A stretch of DNA of 64,000 bases. Source: Chryseobacterium camelliae. Lineage in GTDB: Bacteria > Bacteroidota > Bacteroidia > Flavobacteriales > Weeksellaceae. The notes below the pieces were generated by a model, which worked only from the letters and a program-made list of their open reading frames with translations, was not told the origin of the DNA and made no database searches. Shown in pieces: positions 8,639-17,905 of this stretch; positions within the stretch are counted from its first letter, which is position 1, and each line of letters starts with the position of its first letter. A program made the position numbers and the translations under genes. Where the stretch lies: positions 372,001 to 436,000 of the forward strand of contig NZ_JAUTAL010000001.1 of the NCBI RefSeq assembly GCF_030818575.1. Reading direction: 5' to 3'.

Positions 8639-11600
8639 CTCTTTTATTTTTTACCGTAATGATACATGCTGTTCCTATCGTGTTTTTCCTGAAAATGATC
8701 TTCCCTTCGATCATCTGCAGCAACTGAAGGACAAGGTGCAGCCCAAGCCCGTATTTTTGCAGCAGGAGCTTTTCATGGTCGATATTTTCCTGGAGCTTCA
8801 TATAATATTTGATCTTGCTTTCATCCATTCCGGAGCCTGTGTCAACTATACTGAGCGATACAGAATCGTCGCCGGAGACACAGGAAAATGTAATGGATCC
8901 GTTTCTGGTAAATTTAACACTGTTATCCAAAAGATTGTGAATGATGGCTGAAAAAATGTTCTTGCTGATGGTGGTGCTGATGGTCTGATCTATTGTATTG
9001 ATAATTACCGTATGGTTATTCCTTGCTATTTCATTGAACAAAAGGATTTTCTCCTCAATAAGGTCGTAGATCAGATACGTTTCTTTTTCATGTAATCTGT
9101 GGTGATTGTATATATCAGCATATTCCTTCAGGGTTTTGGTGAAATTATACAGCTGGAAAGATGACTTGTATATGGAGGACAGGACCTTCTCTGTGCTCTC
9201 GGGAGTTTTGTCTTTTCTATCCAGCATTTCCTTAGCGGTAATGGCAATGAAGCGGACCGGGCTGGTAATGTCATGGGTTACGGTGCCGATCAGCTTTTTC
9301 TGCTGCTCGATTTCCTTGTATAGCTCAATTTCAGTAGATTTCAGATCGTTTACCGTATCGGAAAGGCTTTTGGTCCTGGCTTCAATGATTTCTTCCAGTT
9401 CACGGTTTTTCTTTTTGAGAAAGCTGACCCTCCATTTGAGCAGGAAGTGAATGATAAGCACAAGGACGGACGCACACAAGATGCGGAAAAGCAGCGTCTG
9501 ATAGAAGAAGGGAGGAACATAGACGCTGACCGTTTTATAAATATACTCTTCACGATCCGATGCCAGAACTTTTACCTCCAGGGTATAAGAGCCGGGCTGG
9601 ATGTTGGATATCGAATACTTGCGGTCTTTCCCGATGGTTTCCCATTTTGCATGAGAGGAATTCTTCAGCCTTGCCAGGATTTTTACATTGTCATTATTCG
9701 CATAATAGGGGACATCAATGAATATATCGGCCCGGTAATTATCCTGGTTCAGATTGATTTTACCGTCAAAACTTAAAGTCTTGCCGTCAACCAGTGCCCG
9801 TTCAATATATACTTGGGCGGGATAATAGGCCTTGATCCGGAGCGGATTAAAAAAAACCAGGCCATTCAGGGAAGGAAAGACAAATTCCCCGTTATTGAGC
9901 CTGTTGCCGCAGAAGTTCCCTCCGCCGTTGAATTCATTGGTATTGAAGCCCTCTTCTTTGGAGAAACGGTAATAATGCACCCGTGTTGAAGAGTCTGAGC
10001 AGTATTTCAGAAGCTGGTTCTTCATAACCCTATACAGGCCATTGTTGGTAGAAATCCACAGAAACCCTTTTTTGTCTTCAAGGATGGTATGCGAAGAAGA
10101 AATATTTTTATTAGTGTCATAAGGCATCCTGATGAGCCGGTCGTTTCTGAGCAGGAAAAAGCCTTTTCCCAGGCTGGTGATCCAAAAATTTCCGTCATCG
10201 GTCCGTATGATATTGCGGATCAGGATATTTTTCTCCGGGGTCAGGTTGTAAATGACTCCGGTTTTTATATTGATCCGGTATAGATTTTTGATAGTGCCCA
10301 CCAGGATATTGTCCTGATCCAGCCGGGCAATTTTCGTGATCTCATTATTCAGGTTAAACTGTTTTACAGGAGTGGCGAAAGATTCACCGGAGTATACTGA
10401 CAATATTCCTGTGTATCCTGTATTGGCGGTTTGTTTGAGTTTTCTACTGGCAATATAGTAGGTGTTTTGATCATGATAAAGGTCAACAAAATTATTTTCC
10501 TTAAGAGTATAGGGACGGAACGTGCTGAACTTGTCCTTTTTCTGGTAAGACAGGAGAATATTAGCTTTGCTTTCAACCAGAATGTCTCCGCTACCGTCAT
10601 AGCAGATGAAATAAGGTGTAAGGCTGTTGAAGTGTTTTCCCTCTATGAAACCATTCCTGTCATAGATTTCCCCATAAGGCGTAATCACTTTATCATTGCC
10701 GTAAGGAAGGGTTGAGTAAAAAATATTAGTAAGCTGCGAAGGCTTTTTCTCAGTAGCGTAAAAATCAAAGAAATTCAGGATCCTCAATCCGTTGATGGTA
10801 TTTCCCAGATACAGTTTTTGATAATATTCGTCGTAATAAATGCTGGTGCAGTACTCGAGATTATCTACATCCGCCAGCTTAAGCATGCTGAGGCTGCCGT
10901 TTCTGAGCAGGCAACGGTAAATGATATTGTGGTTAACTACAAAAACCTGATTGTTGATCTGGCTCCAGAAAATTTTACTTTCAGGGTCTGTAAGCAGAGG
11001 TATATCATAAGAACGGGTAATCCTTCCGTCTTCTATTGCTGTAACAGAACGGGATGCATAGTCGAGGTGAAAGAGCTTATGGCCGACGGTAAAAAAATCA
11101 AACAGGTTGTTGAGTGTGATACTGATATTGACAGGCTGGTCTTTTTTGCTTCGGTAATCATGATACACCATAGAGTTTTCCCTGAGATAATAGATGCCGT
11201 TATTCATCCTGATATAACATCCCATGCCTTTCAGTGGATGGTAGGTATAGGCTTTGTTTGAATAGAGGATATAGCTGTATCCATCCTTTGTAGTCAGATT
11301 ATTGTGGTTTTTGGCCGACTGGGGAAGTATTTTGGGAGAACGGTTGTGCAGCAACACAGAATTTTCATAACCGTCATTGGTAAAAATGCTGTCCTTGTCT
11401 TTGTTACCGTAAAAATAGGCAAACCGTTGTGTATTGAGCGGGAAATTGCGGAAGGTAAGGAAATTAGAGCCATCATAGCGTACAATTCCGTTTTCAGTAG
11501 TAAGCCAGATGAAGCCATGCTTGTCTTTGATAATATCTTTAACACTGTTTTGCGGAAGACCGTTTTCCGTATCATATTTTAAGATATTAAACTTCTGGCC

Positions 11601-11690
11601 GTATGCTTTGCATGAAAAACACAGGATGATAAAAAGCAATAAAGTTCTAATCAAAACATACCATTTAATGAATGGTACAAAGATAAGCAT
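8631..11690 (-). CDS. Two-component sensor histidine kinase with extracytoplasmic propeller and Y_Y_Y domain
   Basis: 1019 aa from the ATG at 11690. The frame extends 58 codons upstream, but this methionine directly precedes a hydrophobic signal segment (LLLFIILCFSCKAYGQ), so it is preferred. Order: signal peptide; repeats of the two-component-regulator propeller type (NGLPQNSVKDI, DKHGFIWLTTENGI, DKKGFLWISTNNGLYR); a Y_Y_Y-like domain ending PGSYTLEVKV; a transmembrane helix; a coiled coil; a kinase core with H806 in THDITSPVR, N-box NLLDNSVKF, DTGSGMD and YGLGLHLV. It lacks the C-terminal receiver and AraC domains of hybrid (HTCS-like) sensors and passes the signal to the overlapping LuxR-type regulator. 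The ligand is unknown. Confidence 0.9.
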   Translation of the reverse strand: MLIFVPFIKWYVLIRTLLLFIILCFSCKAYGQKFNILKYDTENGLPQNSVKDIIKDKHGFIWLTTENGIVRYDGSNFLTFRNFPLNTQRFAYFYGNKDKDSIFTNDGYENSVLLHNRSPKILPQSAKNHNNLTTKDGYSYILYSNKAYTYHPLKGMGCYIRMNNGIYYLRENSMVYHDYRSKKDQPVNISITLNNLFDFFTVGHKLFHLDYASRSVTAIEDGRITRSYDIPLLTDPESKIFWSQINNQVFVVNHNIIYRCLLRNGSLSMLKLADVDNLEYCTSIYYDEYYQKLYLGNTINGLRILNFFDFYATEKKPSQLTNIFYSTLPYGNDKVITPYGEIYDRNGFIEGKHFNSLTPYFICYDGSGDILVESKANILLSYQKKDKFSTFRPYTLKENNFVDLYHDQNTYYIASRKLKQTANTGYTGILSVYSGESFATPVKQFNLNNEITKIARLDQDNILVGTIKNLYRINIKTGVIYNLTPEKNILIRNIIRTDDGNFWITSLGKGFFLLRNDRLIRMPYDTNKNISSSHTILEDKKGFLWISTNNGLYRVMKNQLLKYCSDSSTRVHYYRFSKEEGFNTNEFNGGGNFCGNRLNNGEFVFPSLNGLVFFNPLRIKAYYPAQVYIERALVDGKTLSFDGKINLNQDNYRADIFIDVPYYANNDNVKILARLKNSSHAKWETIGKDRKYSISNIQPGSYTLEVKVLASDREEYIYKTVSVYVPPFFYQTLLFRILCASVLVLIIHFLLKWRVSFLKKKNRELEEIIEARTKSLSDTVNDLKSTEIELYKEIEQQKKLIGTVTHDITSPVRFIAITAKEMLDRKDKTPESTEKVLSSIYKSSFQLYNFTKTLKEYADIYNHHRLHEKETYLIYDLIEEKILLFNEIARNNHTVIINTIDQTISTTISKNIFSAIIHNLLDNSVKFTRNGSITFSCVSGDDSVSLSIVDTGSGMDESKIKYYMKLQENIDHEKLLLQKYGLGLHLVLQLLQMIEGKIIFRKNTIGTACIITVKNKRDE

Positions 11691-12135
11691 CAGGATCTTA
11701 TAAATTCTCAAAGAATCATATAAAAGATAGGCGATATAGTAACGATTGTTAGTATAAGATATTTTATACTCTGTCTTGCTGCAATCGGGAGGTATGGTGG
11801 CAGAACAGGTTTGTGCAAAAAGATGATATGCTGTGTATACTTTTTTTATCGGAGCGGAAAGCAATGCTTTGAAAGAACAAGAGAATCATGAATGATCTAT
11901 ATTCCGGACCAATTAAGGACTTTAAAAATTGAAATTCATAACGGTGTGGGGTTATATGGTGCTGAAAAGTAAAAAGTTACACCTGGAAAGGTACTAAACC
12001 TCATTTTAATTACAAGCAGATGCCTTTACGCCTATAGATCAGCCGGGAAAAGAACAAAAAAATAAATTAAACATACATAAGACCAATCATTTAAATATTA
12101 GATAACCATAATTGGCATTGATTTAAAAAAAACAT
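11691..12135. other. Divergent intergenic region
   Basis: About 445 bases separate the minus-strand sensor kinase start from the bacteriophytochrome promoter. The first 174 bases are open in frame with the kinase but probably untranslated. No other gene or repeat was seen, only AT-rich sequence. Confidence 0.5.
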
Positions 12136-12143
12136 TATCTTTG
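12136..12143 (+). promoter_or_regulatory. -7 promoter box of the phytochrome-heme oxygenase operon
   Basis: TATCTTTG matches TAnnTTTG, 17 bases before the ATG. A TTGG about 20 bases upstream may act as the -33 element. Confidence 0.6.
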
Positions 12144-12160
12144 ATCTATCAAAGTATTAT

Positions 12161-14368
12161 ATGAATTTTGTACAGTGTCATGAGGAGCCTATACATATCC
12201 CGGGTTGTATACAAAGTTTTGGATATCTGATTGGCATTGATGCAGAATCACGTTCTATCACTTTTATCAGCGGGAATATTGCGGACATTTTTGTCATCGA
12301 GAGCATCGAAGCGCTTTTCGGTAGAAAAGTTACAGACTTTCCTCAAAGCTTCCACAGTATCATAAAATCAGATATTTATAATTCCCTGGACAACTTTACC
12401 AGACGTGAAAACGAAACCTACTTTGATAAAATCTTTATCAATGGGATACAGTATCATTTTTCTGTTTTCCGCAGCGATAATAATATATTTCTTGAATTTG
12501 AAGAAGTAATTTTCAATCCCAACAAGCGCATTTCCAATAAATATGACAGTTTTTATATCATGGATAATGCACAGGAAATCTGGGAACAGCTCCTGAATAC
12601 GCTTGCTCCGATCATCAATTATGACCGGATGATGATCTACAAATTCATGATGGACGGTTCCGGAAAGGTAATCGCAGAGAAAAAGAAGGACCACGTGGAG
12701 AGCTACCTCGGGCTTCATTATCCGGAATCTGATATTCCGCGCCAGGCCCGTGAATTATACATGAAAAAGCGTAAGAGAATTTTCAGCAATGTCTATGCAG
12801 AAACCGTTCCGGTGCTGAGCAGGGATATGGAAAGCATCGATCTTACATTTACCACATCGAGGGCTATGTCCCCGATTCATGGGCAGTACATCAAAAATTC
12901 CGGGGCTTCTTCAAGTTTCAGTGTGTCTATTGTTATTGATGATCACCTCTGGGGATTGGTTACCTGCCAGAACACCGAGCCGAAGCACATTGACCTGGAA
13001 GACCGGGTGCAGGCAGGAATTTTTACAGCACTGGCCTCCAATGCCTATTCTTCTTTCAAATCTAAGAATGAGCTCCAGTACAGGCTCTCACTGAATGAGA
13101 AAACATCGCAGTTAAAAGAGCAGCTCCTGCAGGACAATAATATATTTGATGTTCTTGCCGACAATAAATCTGAACTTGCCTGTCTTCCGGAAGCGGACGG
13201 GCTCGCGATCATCTCGGATGAGCATATGGTGACTGAAGGCAGTATTCCCGACAGGGAAACCGTCGGAAGGATCGCAGACTGGGCACTGGCAAATATTGAT
13301 GAAAGCATTTATGTCAACAGAAGCTTCCTCAAGGATCATGGCAAAGACCTGGCTCTTGATGAGAAGGCGGCCGGAGTAATCATCTATTGCATAGAAAAAA
13401 GCAAAAAGGAACTTCTGATCTGGTTCAGGAGGGAGTTTGACGAGCACATCAGCTGGGGTGGAAAACCGGAGAAAAAGATTGAACTTTTTGTGCAGAACGG
13501 TGAAGAAAAATACATCGTTTCCCCAAGAACGTCGTTTCATGCATTTACGGAAAGCATCAAAGGAAATTCAAAACGGTGGAACGGCAAAAATGTCAGCGCT
13601 GTAAACGCCGTGAGAGACGTAATCCTTGAGATTTCCCACAAAAATTACAATACGATAAAATCGCTCAACGACGAGCTGAAAAAAGTGAATGAAGAGCTGG
13701 ACAGCTTTTCCTATACCATTTCCCATGACCTGGGAACCCCACTTACCGTTATGAAGCTGAACGCTCAGATGCTGCTGAATACCCTTACGGACGGTTCGGA
13801 AAAAAGCAGGGCAAAAATCAAAGCCATCATCAATGAGATCGACGGAATGGCTGATATGATGAACGACGTCCTTCAACTCAGCAGGGCCAAGCATACTGAT
13901 ATCGTGCTGGAAAGTATCCCCACCGCCCAGACGATAGAAAAAATTTCGGAAAACGCAAAAATAACCTTTGAGAGCCCGAAAAGTAAAATCATCATCAAGG
14001 CCTGTCCTGAAGTGATGGCAGATAAGACCTTGCTTCACCAGGTTTTCCTGAACATCATCAACAACGCGGTGAAATATTCCTCCACCAAAGAACAGCCTGT
14101 TGTGGAGATCGATGGAGTGGAAGACGGCGAATTCGTGGTCTACAGGATCAGCGATAACGGCATCGGTATTCCCGAAGAGGAAAAACACAGGATGTTTAAG
14201 ATTTTTAACCGGATGGTCAACGCCAGGAAATTCAAAGGAAATGGTGTGGGGCTTTCTATCGTGCACCGCATCATGAAGAGGATTGGCGGCAGTGTGGAAT
14301 ACGAAAGCAATGACGAAGGAACTACATTCATTTTAAAGTTCAAAAACCCTAAATTAGAGGAATTTTAA
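12161..14368 (+). CDS. bphP: Bacteriophytochrome histidine kinase
   Basis: 735 aa light sensor kinase. Order: PAS-like domain (about 1-110) with C6 in CHEEPIHIPGCIQ, the N-terminal cysteine position that attaches biliverdin in bacterial phytochromes; GAF domain (about 130-300) with the chromophore-contact motif YPESDIPRQAR (D191); PHY domain (about 310-490); HisKA with H522 in SYTISHDLGTPL; and a C-terminal ATPase with NIINNAVKY, DNGIGIPEE and GNGVGLSIV. No receiver domain is fused and no response regulator gene is adjacent. The heme oxygenase gene follows after 24 bases, so sensor and chromophore enzyme are made together. Red/far-red sensing is established for the family; the output is unknown. 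Confidence 0.95.
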   Translation: MNFVQCHEEPIHIPGCIQSFGYLIGIDAESRSITFISGNIADIFVIESIEALFGRKVTDFPQSFHSIIKSDIYNSLDNFTRRENETYFDKIFINGIQYHFSVFRSDNNIFLEFEEVIFNPNKRISNKYDSFYIMDNAQEIWEQLLNTLAPIINYDRMMIYKFMMDGSGKVIAEKKKDHVESYLGLHYPESDIPRQARELYMKKRKRIFSNVYAETVPVLSRDMESIDLTFTTSRAMSPIHGQYIKNSGASSSFSVSIVIDDHLWGLVTCQNTEPKHIDLEDRVQAGIFTALASNAYSSFKSKNELQYRLSLNEKTSQLKEQLLQDNNIFDVLADNKSELACLPEADGLAIISDEHMVTEGSIPDRETVGRIADWALANIDESIYVNRSFLKDHGKDLALDEKAAGVIIYCIEKSKKELLIWFRREFDEHISWGGKPEKKIELFVQNGEEKYIVSPRTSFHAFTESIKGNSKRWNGKNVSAVNAVRDVILEISHKNYNTIKSLNDELKKVNEELDSFSYTISHDLGTPLTVMKLNAQMLLNTLTDGSEKSRAKIKAIINEIDGMADMMNDVLQLSRAKHTDIVLESIPTAQTIEKISENAKITFESPKSKIIIKACPEVMADKTLLHQVFLNIINNAVKYSSTKEQPVVEIDGVEDGEFVVYRISDNGIGIPEEEKHRMFKIFNRMVNARKFKGNGVGLSIVHRIMKRIGGSVEYESNDEGTTFILKFKNPKLEEF

Positions 14369-14392
14369 AATCGTTATATATTTTCAATTTTC

Positions 14393-14947
14393 ATGATATC
14401 AGAATATCTTAAACAACATACAGCGGCTTATCATGACGCTGCTGAAAAGCTTTTCAGTTCAGAAAAAATTTTCAATAAAACATTTACTTTAGACGACTAC
14501 AAAAAGATCATCCGTACCAATTACCTGATGCTGCTGAACTCCGAAGAGAAGATTAATGAACATCTTTCGGAAGAATGGGCGGGTAAGATCGATCTTGGCA
14601 AGAGGAAAAAACTTCCATTGATCGAAAAGGACATGGAGAGTCTCTCATTAAACGTCCAGGAGCAGGCAGGGGATCCTCTTACTTTTGAGAATGAGCATGA
14701 AGCATTAGGTGCTCTGTATGTGATCGAGGGATCTACACTGGGCGGGAACGTTATTGCAAAACAGCTTTCCAGGACGGAGGACTTTGATGGGGTAACCTTC
14801 CATTTCTTTGGCTGCTATCAGGAAAATACCGGGCCAATGTGGAAAAACTTCAAGGAAGAGCTGGACAGTGGAGTAGAGGAAAAGGACTACGATAAAGTTT
14901 TGTCCGGAGCCAGGAAATTATATGCTTTTTTGCTGAACGCTGACTGA
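14393..14947 (+). CDS. bphO: Biliverdin-producing heme oxygenase
   Basis: 184 aa, soluble. It opens with the TxxxH pattern (HTAAYHDAAEKLF), where H14 is the likely proximal heme ligand, and contains LGALYVIEGSTLGG, the helix typical of bacterial BphO-type heme oxygenases. The enzyme opens heme to biliverdin, iron and CO. Its place directly after the bacteriophytochrome gene says it supplies that chromophore. Iron recovery from heme is an alternative role but less likely here. Confidence 0.93.
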   Translation: MISEYLKQHTAAYHDAAEKLFSSEKIFNKTFTLDDYKKIIRTNYLMLLNSEEKINEHLSEEWAGKIDLGKRKKLPLIEKDMESLSLNVQEQAGDPLTFENEHEALGALYVIEGSTLGGNVIAKQLSRTEDFDGVTFHFFGCYQENTGPMWKNFKEELDSGVEEKDYDKVLSGARKLYAFLLNAD

Positions 14948-14980
14948 TGTTCACAAATTATTAATTATATCCTTTAAAAA

Positions 14981-15011
14981 TTGCTCAACTTTTCCGGAAT
15001 GTTTAAATTTG
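14981..15011 (+). promoter_or_regulatory. Candidate promoter of malate dehydrogenase
   Basis: TTGC (14981-14984), 19 bases, then TAAATTTG (15004-15011) approximates the TTTG-N19-TAnnTTTG consensus. It implies a leader of roughly 85 bases before the ATG at 15102. Confidence 0.5.
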
Positions 15012-15101
15012 GAAACCGGAAGTCCGGCTGTCTGGCATACCCTTAATGCTTTGCTGTAAATTTTCCGTAAATCTGATTATAAATTTAAAAAAGTATACAT
15101 T

Positions 15102-16028
15102 ATGAAAGTAACCGTAGTAGGTGCAGGTGCTGTAGGAGCAAGTTGTGCAGAATACATCGCTATGAAAAACTTCTGTTCGGAAGTGGTTTTAGTAGATATT
15201 AAAGAAGGCTTTGCAGAAGGGAAAGCCATGGATTTGATGCAGACTGCATCACTTAATGGGTTTGATACCAAAATCACCGGTACAACAGGGGATTACAGCA
15301 AAACTGCGGGTTCTCATGTAGCCGTAATCACATCAGGGATCCCGAGAAAACCGGGAATGACCAGAGAAGAACTGATCGGCATTAATGCAGGCATTGTAAA
15401 AGAAGTAACGGAAAACCTGGTGAAAAATTCTCCTGAGGTCATCATCATTGTAGTATCCAATCCAATGGATACCATGGCTTACCTGGTACATAAGACATCC
15501 GGGCTTCCTAAACATAAGATCATCGGGATGGGCGGAGCTCTTGACTCGGCAAGGTTCAAATACAGACTGGCTGAAGCCCTTGAAGCCCCAATCTCCGACG
15601 TAGACGGAATGGTAATTGCTGCACACAGTGATACCGGAATGCTTCCGCTATTAAGCAAAGCGACAAGAAACGGAGTTCCTGTAACGGAATTCCTGGACGA
15701 AGAAAAACAAAAGTACGTTATTGAAGAAACCAAAGTGGGTGGGGCTACTTTAACCAAATTGCTGGGTACTTCCGCATGGTATGCACCAGGTGCTGCGGTT
15801 TCTGTAATGGTTCAGGCCATCGCGTGCGACCAGAAAAAAATGATCCCTTGTTCACTGATGCTGGAAGGGGAATACGGACAGAACGATATCTGCCTTGGTG
15901 TTCCTGCGATCATTGGTAAAAACGGAGTAGAGAAAATCGTAAACGTTACCCTTACCGCAGACGAACAGCTGAAATTTGCTGAAGCTGCGCGTGCAGTAAA
16001 AGAGGTAAACGGAGACCTGAAATTCTAA
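15102..16028 (+). CDS. mdh: Malate dehydrogenase (NAD-dependent)
   Basis: 308 aa, the usual length for the LDH-like MDH group. The dinucleotide fold has GAGAVG at residues 7-12 and D32 after the second strand, favouring NAD over NADP. Substrate and catalytic residues are visible: R82 and R88 (PRKPGMTREE), N120 (VVSNPMD), D148 and R151, and H175 in AAHSDTGM. It interconverts malate and oxaloacetate in the citric acid cycle. Likely monocistronic, with its own promoter and a strong terminator. Confidence 0.97.
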   Translation: MKVTVVGAGAVGASCAEYIAMKNFCSEVVLVDIKEGFAEGKAMDLMQTASLNGFDTKITGTTGDYSKTAGSHVAVITSGIPRKPGMTREELIGINAGIVKEVTENLVKNSPEVIIIVVSNPMDTMAYLVHKTSGLPKHKIIGMGGALDSARFKYRLAEALEAPISDVDGMVIAAHSDTGMLPLLSKATRNGVPVTEFLDEEKQKYVIEETKVGGATLTKLLGTSAWYAPGAAVSVMVQAIACDQKKMIPCSLMLEGEYGQNDICLGVPAIIGKNGVEKIVNVTLTADEQLKFAEAARAVKEVNGDLKF

Positions 16029-16046
16029 CGATATCGAACTTTATAT

Positions 16047-16081
16047 AAAGAATCGGCGCCCTTTTAGGGCGCCGATTCTTT
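16047..16081 (+). terminator. Terminator of mdh
   Basis: A perfect 15-bp stem (16047-16061 with 16067-16081) with a TTTTA loop, starting 18 bases after the mdh stop. Confidence 0.9.
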
Positions 16082-16253
16082 GTTTGTTCACTCCATTTTC
16101 CCGTCATGCTTCTTTGCAACTTTGTTGTTTCGCTTTTTACCTTCAACTTTTCCCCCTGTTCACAAACCACTCATTTGCTGCCAATGCTCATGTTGTGAAT
16201 CTGATGAATATCAGCCGGATACTCATTCCGGATTCGTATCTTTGATACTAGTT

Positions 16254-16619
16254 TTGAAATATATTGTTGCCATAGTATTGATGTTCACACTTGCAGTACA
16301 ACCGTTGCTGCCGCTCATCAACTATGCTGTTCATTATGATTATATTGTAGAAAACCTCTGCGAAAACAGGGCGCAGCCGGAACTCATGTGCAACGGCAAG
16401 TGCTATGTATTCAGGCAGCTTGCCAAAAACGGCCGGGAACAGGCTTCCCAGGACAGCAGGAAAACCGTTTTTCCTTATGTAGATGTGTTTGTTGCGGAAG
16501 AAGGGATGTTTTCCTTTTGCGGTACTGCTGATATGGATGATCGTGCAGTTACTATCTTCTGTGAAGACTGTTATCTGCCACTGCTGTATTCCAGGATATT
16601 CCATCCTCCTTTGGCCTGA
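16254..16619 (+). CDS. Small membrane-anchored protein with CNGKC motif
   Basis: 121 aa from a TTG at 16254 (reading MKYIVAIVLMFTLAVQPL), which places a hydrophobic segment at the N-terminus. An ATG at 16281 would give a shorter form, and the frame is open back to about 16080, where the sequence looks non-coding. After the hydrophobic segment come ENLCENRAQPELMCNGKCYV and later FCEDC. Such cysteine pairs are seen in small Bacteroidota proteins often found near metal or TonB-linked genes (from memory). Metal binding is inference. An orphan gene between the mdh terminator and a DJ-1-family lipoprotein. Confidence 0.6.
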   Translation: MKYIVAIVLMFTLAVQPLLPLINYAVHYDYIVENLCENRAQPELMCNGKCYVFRQLAKNGREQASQDSRKTVFPYVDVFVAEEGMFSFCGTADMDDRAVTIFCEDCYLPLLYSRIFHPPLA

Positions 16620-16831
16620 TGACATCCTTTTTTTAATCAACTTTTACAGATTACAGAGCTAATGCTTTAATGATCAGCAGGCTGATGTCCTGTAGCCTTC
16701 ATAGGGCTGTCAGGGAAGGAGTATAAACCTGAATCTTTTTAGAAAAGGATGATATGCCCGTCTGAACCGGTAGGGTTTAGATATCAATGATGAAAAATCT
16801 ACAGAGATTAACAAAAAAAAAGAATCTTACG

Positions 16832-17716
16832 ATGAAAATAGTATTACGCAGTTTTGTAGCAGCTATGCTGTTGTCAGGCTGCCACAAAGAACCTATGAAA
16901 AAAGAAATACAACCAACAGAAACCTCTGTTCAGAAACCCTCAGCCAAAGAACACCCGGCGGATGCTATGACTTCAGTAAGTCATGCACAGACTATGGATG
17001 CCGTCTTTGGAAAACCTAAAAAGGAGATCAGAACCATCGGGATCCTCGTTTACGACGGTGTGAATGACCTTGATTTTATGAATCCCCGATACGTTTTAGG
17101 TCAGGTTATGGGAGCGAAAGTCATGCTCATAGCCCTGAAGCCGGGCCTGTTTAAAACCGTGTCAGGAATTTCGGTACAACCGGATACTACCATTGATAAA
17201 GTACAGAAGCTGGATATCCTGATCATCCCGGGAGGCTTTAAGGGAACCGTGAAAGCAGCATATGATGAGAAGTTGCTGGACTGGATCCGGAAGATTGATC
17301 AAACCACCGTATACACCGGATCTGTGTGCACCGGAGCGTGGATTCTCGGCGCAACAGGCCTCCTGAAAGGAAGGAAAGCAACAACCAACTGGTTCGATGC
17401 CAAAGAAAAAATGGCTCAATACGGTGCTCATTTCGTACAGGAACGTTATACGCATGACGGTAAATACTGGACATCCGCCGGCGTAACAGCAGGCCTGGAT
17501 ATGTCGCTGGCTATCCTGAAAGATAATTGGGGCAGCAAGTATGCCCAGGCGGTCATGCTCGACCTTGAATATGATCCTGCACCCCCAGTAGAAGGCGGAA
17601 CCCCAGAAAGAACGGACCCGGACGTAAGACAGATGATAACCGAACTCTACAAGGCGGGATTCAACCCGGTTATTGACAGCCTGGAAAGGGTAAAAAACAA
17701 TCAATTAGGAAGATAA
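16832..17716 (+). CDS. DJ-1/PfpI family lipoprotein (GlxA/isonitrile-hydratase-like)
   Basis: 294 aa from the ATG at 16832, chosen because it starts a lipoprotein signal (MKIVLRSFVAAMLLSGC); an ATG 45 bases upstream would add a basic tail. After a polar linker to about residue 65 comes a DJ-1/PfpI domain: GILVYDGVNDLDF, then DILIIPGG, then the nucleophile elbow TGSVCTGAW with C166, then GLLKGRKATTNW. This matches enzymes related to isonitrile hydratase and the ThiJ/PfpI group. Export as a lipoprotein is unusual for this mostly cytoplasmic family. Substrate unknown. A terminator follows. Confidence 0.82.
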   Translation: MKIVLRSFVAAMLLSGCHKEPMKKEIQPTETSVQKPSAKEHPADAMTSVSHAQTMDAVFGKPKKEIRTIGILVYDGVNDLDFMNPRYVLGQVMGAKVMLIALKPGLFKTVSGISVQPDTTIDKVQKLDILIIPGGFKGTVKAAYDEKLLDWIRKIDQTTVYTGSVCTGAWILGATGLLKGRKATTNWFDAKEKMAQYGAHFVQERYTHDGKYWTSAGVTAGLDMSLAILKDNWGSKYAQAVMLDLEYDPAPPVEGGTPERTDPDVRQMITELYKAGFNPVIDSLERVKNNQLGR

Positions 17717-17812
17717 GGGAATGGCATACTGAAGTGTATAAAAGACCTGAATTTTTAAAAAAGAAGGTTAATCTTGCTCTCAGGATAAATAATTTCAAAT
17801 GTATATGATTGG

Positions 17813-17833
17813 AACGCACTGCTTTAGTGCGTT
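17813..17833 (+). terminator. Terminator after the DJ-1 family gene
   Basis: An 8-bp stem (17813-17820 with 17826-17833) with a GCTTT loop, followed by a run of T. Confidence 0.8.
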
Positions 17834-17905
17834 TTTTTACTTTTTTTTCGGTAGCCATGTAACATAGGATGGCTTTCACCTGTCTTATCTGTAAATATCT
17901 ACGTG

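Noticed and set aside
9106..11582. Several plus-strand frames of 64-147 codons opposite the sensor kinase
   Set aside because: All lie antisense to well-conserved propeller and kinase sequence and have no protein-like features.
8631..11864. Longer sensor kinase start at 11864
   Set aside because: The extra 58 residues are Tyr-rich with no homology-like pattern and would bury the signal peptide; the ATG at 11690 puts it at the N-terminus.
13568..14266. 232-codon minus-strand frame opposite the phytochrome kinase domain
   Set aside because: The plus strand encodes conserved kinase motifs; the antisense frame is rich in H, F and D runs with no domain.
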